64,000 nt of DNA, taken from NCBI GenBank assembly GCA_000701625.1, contig JNJK01000005.1, positions 62,001 to 126,000 of the forward strand, written 5' to 3'. Positions 60,594-64,000 of this stretch are shown one piece after another (positions within the stretch are counted from its first letter, which is position 1; every line of letters begins with the position of its first letter). Under the pieces are notes generated by a model. It saw only the letters and a list, made by a program, of their open reading frames with translations, had not been told where the DNA came from and ran no database searches. Made by a program: the position numbers and the translations under genes. This DNA is from Lachnospiraceae bacterium MC2017 (GTDB lineage: Bacteria > Bacillota > Clostridia > Lachnospirales > Lachnospiraceae).

Positions 60594-61961
60594 TCAACGC
60601 ATTCCTCTCATAAGGTTTGAAAGATTTCCGAGTCCGCCAAAGCCGCCTCTTTTTCTGCCCTTCATCATACCGGGCATTTTTTTCATCATTTTCTGCATTT
60701 CCTTAAACTGTTTTACCAGTCGGTTTACATACATGATGTCTACACCGGAGCCCTTGGCTATTCTCAGCTTTCTCTGTGGTGTCAGGATATCGGGATTAGC
60801 TCTCTCTGCCTTTGTCATTGAATGGATGATCGCTTCATTACGGTTCAACGCTGTTTCATCAACCATGCCACTTATATCCTTACCGCCTGTAAGTCCCGGC
60901 AGCATTCCAAGGATAGAAGTGAGTCCACCCATCTTTCTCATCTGATCCATACTGGTCAGATAATCATCAAAGTCAAACTTTCCTTTTTTTACTTTATCCT
61001 GCATGCCCTTTGCTGCCTCGACATCAACCGTCTCAGCGGCTTTTTCGATAAGCGAGAGCACATCACCCATACCAAGGATCCTGGATGCCATTCGATCGGG
61101 ATAAAACTGCTCCAGATCCGAAAGTTTTTCACCCATACCTACAAACAGAATGGGTTTTCCTGTTACAGAGCGGATTGAAAGGGCTGCACCGCCTCGAGCA
61201 TCACCATCCATCTTGGAAAGGATGACGCCGTCGATTCCGACCTTTTCATCAAATCCACGGGCAACATCAACTGCTGCCTGACCTGTACTCGCATCTGCAA
61301 CAAGGAGTGTATCAAGTATTTCCACATGCTCCTTGATACGTTTCAGCTCATCCATCAGCTCTTCGTCTATCTGCTGACGACCGGCAGTATCGAGTATAAC
61401 GACCGTATGGCCGTTCTTCTTAGCATATTCAACTGCAGCTTCCGCGATAGCAACGGGATCTTTTGAATCCTCCATCGCAAAAACTTCAACTCCCTGCTTT
61501 TCACCATTTATCTGCAACTGCTTGACAGCAGCAGGTCGATAAACGTCGCAGGCAACAAGCAGGCTCTTCTTTCCTCTTGTCTTAAGCTTTCCTGCAAGTT
61601 TTGCGGTAGTAGTTGTCTTACCGGCACCGTTCAGACCGCACATCATTATGACTGTAACACTCTTACCGGGCGCAAAAGTCAGCTCTGTGGTATCAGATCC
61701 GAGAAGACTTATCATCTCTTCGTTAACGATCTTGATAACTGTCTGTCCGGGGTTTAATCCGTTAAGGACTTCTTCTCCGACAGCTCTCTCCTCAACCGAC
61801 TTAACGAACTGTTTTACTACCTTGAAGTTTACATCTGCTTCCAAAAGAGCCATCTTTACTTCCTTCATGGAAGCCTGGACATCTTTTTCAGTCAGTTTTC
61901 CTTTGGATCTGAGACCCTTGAAAACATTTTGTAGTTTTTCTGTAAGGCTTTCAAATGCCAC
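60594..61961 (-). CDS. ffh: signal recognition particle protein Ffh
   Basis: SRP GTPase of 455 residues that targets ribosomes with nascent membrane proteins. The N domain is followed by the G domain, with GLNGAGKTTTTAKLAGKL, the DTAGR box (VVILDTAGRQQ) and TKMDGDARGGAA-like SKMDGDARGGAALS. The methionine-rich M domain ends the protein (KEMQKMMKKMPGMMKGRKRG). The start is a GTG that shares one base with the ylxM stop, so the two are coupled. The SRP RNA gene is not in this window. Confidence 0.98.
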   Translation of the reverse strand: MAFESLTEKLQNVFKGLRSKGKLTEKDVQASMKEVKMALLEADVNFKVVKQFVKSVEERAVGEEVLNGLNPGQTVIKIVNEEMISLLGSDTTELTFAPGKSVTVIMMCGLNGAGKTTTTAKLAGKLKTRGKKSLLVACDVYRPAAVKQLQINGEKQGVEVFAMEDSKDPVAIAEAAVEYAKKNGHTVVILDTAGRQQIDEELMDELKRIKEHVEILDTLLVADASTGQAAVDVARGFDEKVGIDGVILSKMDGDARGGAALSIRSVTGKPILFVGMGEKLSDLEQFYPDRMASRILGMGDVLSLIEKAAETVDVEAAKGMQDKVKKGKFDFDDYLTSMDQMRKMGGLTSILGMLPGLTGGKDISGMVDETALNRNEAIIHSMTKAERANPDILTPQRKLRIAKGSGVDIMYVNRLVKQFKEMQKMMKKMPGMMKGRKRGGFGGLGNLSNLMRGMR

Positions 61962-62293
61962 TATAAATCACCCAATATCCTGTCTGCCAGATCCTGTATT
62001 TTCTCCGCTTCCGGACTTTCAATCTTTTTTGAAAGCTCACGGATCTCGCCGGCAAAGGATTTCATATCTTCAAATTTTTGTACCAGATGCAGTCTTTCTT
62101 CGTAATTTTTCAAAGCTTTTCTGCAACGGGCTATCATGGTCGATACAGCCTGTCGGCTTATACCATACTGCTCTGCAATCTCCGCCAATGACAGATCTTC
62201 CATTGTGTAAGCATCGTATACTTCACGTTGACGGTCATTCAGAAGTTCTCCGTAAAAATCATAGAGCAGTGCTTCTTTTGCAAACTCTTCCAT
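61961..62293 (-). CDS. ylxM: YlxM, putative SRP-associated helix-turn-helix protein
   Basis: The 110-residue protein has the YlxM pattern: LLYDFYGELLNDRQREVYDA, then MEDLSLAEIAEQYGISRQAV, a sigma-like helix-turn-helix, and MIARCRKALKNYEERL. YlxM modulates SRP function in some Firmicutes. A longer frame reaches 62350, but GGAGG stands eight bases before the ATG at 62293. It overlaps the ffh start by one base. Confidence 0.93.
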   Translation of the reverse strand: MEEFAKEALLYDFYGELLNDRQREVYDAYTMEDLSLAEIAEQYGISRQAVSTMIARCRKALKNYEERLHLVQKFEDMKSFAGEIRELSKKIESPEAEKIQDLADRILGDL

Positions 62294-62334
62294 CGCAGAG
62301 ACCTCCACAACATACGGAATGATAACACAGAGAA

Positions 62335-62369
62335 TGCCGAGTGTCAACACTAAATATTAACACCCGGCA
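62335..62369. terminator. hairpin between ilvA and ylxM
   Basis: Stem TGCCGAGTGT/ACACCCGGCA (62335-62344 with 62360-62369, one mismatch). It lies 22 bases after the ilvA stop on the minus strand, where no clear T-tract follows. It may be a weak terminator or part of the ylxM-ffh leader. Confidence 0.45.
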
Positions 62370-62390
62370 CCTATTCTTTTTAAAGTCTTT

Positions 62391-63620
62391 TTAAAGCGTT
62401 GCTCTTACCTGCTTGGGTCGGAAGCCCTGTTTATCGAGAGCTGCGAGGATACGCTCTTTATGATCTGTTCCAAACGCCTCCATTGTGATACGGAGTTCAA
62501 CTGCAGCTGAACGGTTTATTGTAATGAACTGATTATGTTCAAGCTTTATTACATTTCCGTTCTGCTTTGCGATAACACCTGCCACACGCTCCAGTTCACC
62601 CGGCTTATCCGGAAGAAGTACTGAAACCGTAAAGATCCTGTCTCTTAAGATAAGTCCCTGCTGTACAACTGATGACATGGTGATGACATCCATGTTTCCG
62701 CCGGAAAGGATCGAAACAACTTTCTTACCCTTGCAGGTCAGCTGCTTCAGTGCTGCTACGGTCAGAAGACCTGAATTTTCAACAACCATCTTATGGTTTT
62801 CTACCATATCCAGGAAAGCCATAACGAGATCAGAATCAGGAACTGTGATCACATCATCAAGATTTTTCTGAAGATACGGAAAAATATTTGCTCCCGGAGT
62901 TTTTACCGCTGTTCCATCAGCGATAGTAGATGCTGACGGAAGTGTTGTGACCTTGCTGTTTCTGAAAGATTCGCTAAGACATGCAGCACCTTCCGGCTCG
63001 ACACCGATCACTTTAACCTTTGGATGCATGAGCTTTGCAAGTGTGGAAACACCTGTCGCCAGTCCGCCTCCTCCTACAGGAACGAGAATGTAATCCACAA
63101 GAGGAAGTTCCTTAAAGATCTCCATTGCGATGGATCCCTGTCCGGTTGCTACTCCCAGATCGTCAAAAGGATGAACGAAAGTATATCCGTTTTCTTTTGC
63201 GAGTCGAAGTGCTTCCTCTGCCGCATCATCATACACATCTCCATGAAGGACTACCTCAGCTCCGAGAGCCTTCGTACGGTTAACCTTGATTAGAGGTGTT
63301 GTTGTCGGCATTACAATGACTGCCTTGCACCCAAATACCTGTGCTGCATACGCAACACCCTGTGCATGATTTCCTGCTGATGCAGTGATTACGCCCTTTG
63401 CACGCTCAGCGTCGCTCAATTTGCTGATCCTGTAATATGCGCCCCGGATCTTATATGCACCGGTTCTCTGCATATTTTCCGGTTTAAGGTAGACATTATT
63501 TCCGCAGCTTTTTGAGAAAAAGTCACTCTGAATGAGTTTTGTCTCAAGGGTTACTTCCTTAACCTTTTCAGAGGCTTCCTCAAATGCCGGCAGTGTCAGA
63601 AACTTTGTGTTGTCGCTCAT
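62391..63620 (-). CDS. ilvA: threonine ammonia-lyase with C-terminal ACT domain
   Basis: PLP enzyme that turns threonine into 2-oxobutyrate, the first step to isoleucine. The 409-residue protein has the PLP lysine in MQRTGAYKIRGAYYRIS (K57), the SAGNHAQG substrate loop and the phosphate-binding PVGGGGLATG loop near residue 185. The last 75 residues are one ACT domain (FTVSVLLPDKPGELERVAGV), which suggests control by an amino acid. The single ACT and the length fit the short TdcB-like/IlvA class of Firmicutes rather than the longer two-ACT enzyme. It appears to be its own transcription unit. Confidence 0.94.
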   Translation of the reverse strand: MSDNTKFLTLPAFEEASEKVKEVTLETKLIQSDFFSKSCGNNVYLKPENMQRTGAYKIRGAYYRISKLSDAERAKGVITASAGNHAQGVAYAAQVFGCKAVIVMPTTTPLIKVNRTKALGAEVVLHGDVYDDAAEEALRLAKENGYTFVHPFDDLGVATGQGSIAMEIFKELPLVDYILVPVGGGGLATGVSTLAKLMHPKVKVIGVEPEGAACLSESFRNSKVTTLPSASTIADGTAVKTPGANIFPYLQKNLDDVITVPDSDLVMAFLDMVENHKMVVENSGLLTVAALKQLTCKGKKVVSILSGGNMDVITMSSVVQQGLILRDRIFTVSVLLPDKPGELERVAGVIAKQNGNVIKLEHNQFITINRSAAVELRITMEAFGTDHKERILAALDKQGFRPKQVRATL

Positions 63621-63803
63621 ATGATCTCCTTAAATTCATGCCAGTTCTTATTACTAAGAAATATCTGACGTAATGGGACGTCCTTTTTTCCAGCGCATGG
63701 TAGCAGGCATAAACGTTTGTCTGTTATTAAACTGCGTTGTCGTATTAAAGCGTTAATTCCAAAAAGAACTTGAGCAATATAATCTACCTTTTATTCGGAT
63801 TTG

Positions 63804-64000
63804 TCAAATAGTTACATCAAATAAGCCATTAACAAATTTATCCGGATCGAACCTCTCAAGATCCGTCACTTTCTCACCCAGGCCAATATATTTTACGGGT
63901 ATATGAAGTTCATTCTGGATAGCGATAGCTATTCCACCCTTTGCGCTTCCGTCAAGTTTTGTTAAAACGAGTCCGGTCACATCCGTTACTTCCATGAACT
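63804..64000 (-). CDS. ftsY: signal recognition particle receptor FtsY, C-terminal end only
   Basis: The last 65 codons of a gene that enters from the right edge. The visible [40 protein letters not shown] and [12 protein letters not shown] are the closing motifs of the FtsY NG domain (T-K-L-D-G-x-A-K-G-G and G-x-G-E). FtsY is the membrane receptor for the SRP whose protein, Ffh, is encoded at 60594-61961. Confidence 0.93.
   Translation of the reverse strand, partial: FMEVTDVTGLVLTKLDGSAKGGIAIAIQNELHIPVKYIGLGEKVTDLERFDPDKFVNGLFDVTI

Overview
The window looks like the chromosome of a low-to-mid GC anaerobic Firmicute, most probably a Lachnospiraceae (Butyrivibrio-like) member. The reasons are the gene orders ylxM-ffh-rpsP-khpA-rimM-trmD-rplS and lepB-rbgA-lepB-rnhB, strong GGAGG-type ribosome binding sites, frequent TTG/GTG starts and the protein sequences themselves. 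This assignment is inference from sequence only. No tRNA, rRNA, CRISPR array, insertion sequence or integrase was recognised.

Positions 1 to about 35,370 hold one long minus-strand operon for a contractile phage-tail-like injection system of the extracellular (eCIS) type. In transcription order (high to low coordinate) it has: three unrecognised or chaperone-like leader genes, the sheath, the main tube, a small zinc-motif tail-assembly protein with an apparent -1 frameshift extension, two more tube-fold proteins, a 1,624-residue repeat protein, a LysM hub adaptor, gpD-like hub, gpV-like spike, gp25, two baseplate-J proteins, a tail protein I-like wedge and a baseplate-associated protein with an Ig-like end. 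Then follows a block not expected of a simple particle: a kinase-like small protein, a four-helix membrane sensor with a degenerate class III cyclase domain, and a membrane-anchored MORN-repeat protein. The operon then returns to standard parts (DUF4255 cap, carboxypeptidase-regulatory-like protein, DUF4280 PAAR-like tip, AAA+ ATPase) and ends with a GNAT protein, a low-complexity protein that may be a cargo, and a truncated membrane protein. The membrane/signalling block suggests a system that is tethered or sensed at the cell envelope.

Positions 35,370 to 64,000 are mostly housekeeping. There is a Cache-HAMP receptor without a chemotaxis signalling tip, ligA, a RluF-like pseudouridine synthase, a stand-alone response regulator, metF (plus strand), gpsA, plsY, der, a DUF512 radical SAM/PDZ protein, a long-form ribose-phosphate pyrophosphokinase (plus strand), yraN, an FlhB C-terminal-like protein, a FliK-like protein, rnhB, two signal peptidases flanking rbgA, rplS, two paralogous secreted subtilases, trmD, rimM, khpA, rpsP, ffh, ylxM, ilvA and the 3' end of ftsY.

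The best candidates for something undescribed are a U-UUU-UUA programmed -1 frameshift that joins the tail-assembly protein to a DUF6760-like domain with no start codon of its own, the membrane signalling module inside the injection-system operon, the 36-unit repeat protein, and a shared ATATTGTACAAA element upstream of both the injection-system operon and the first subtilase.
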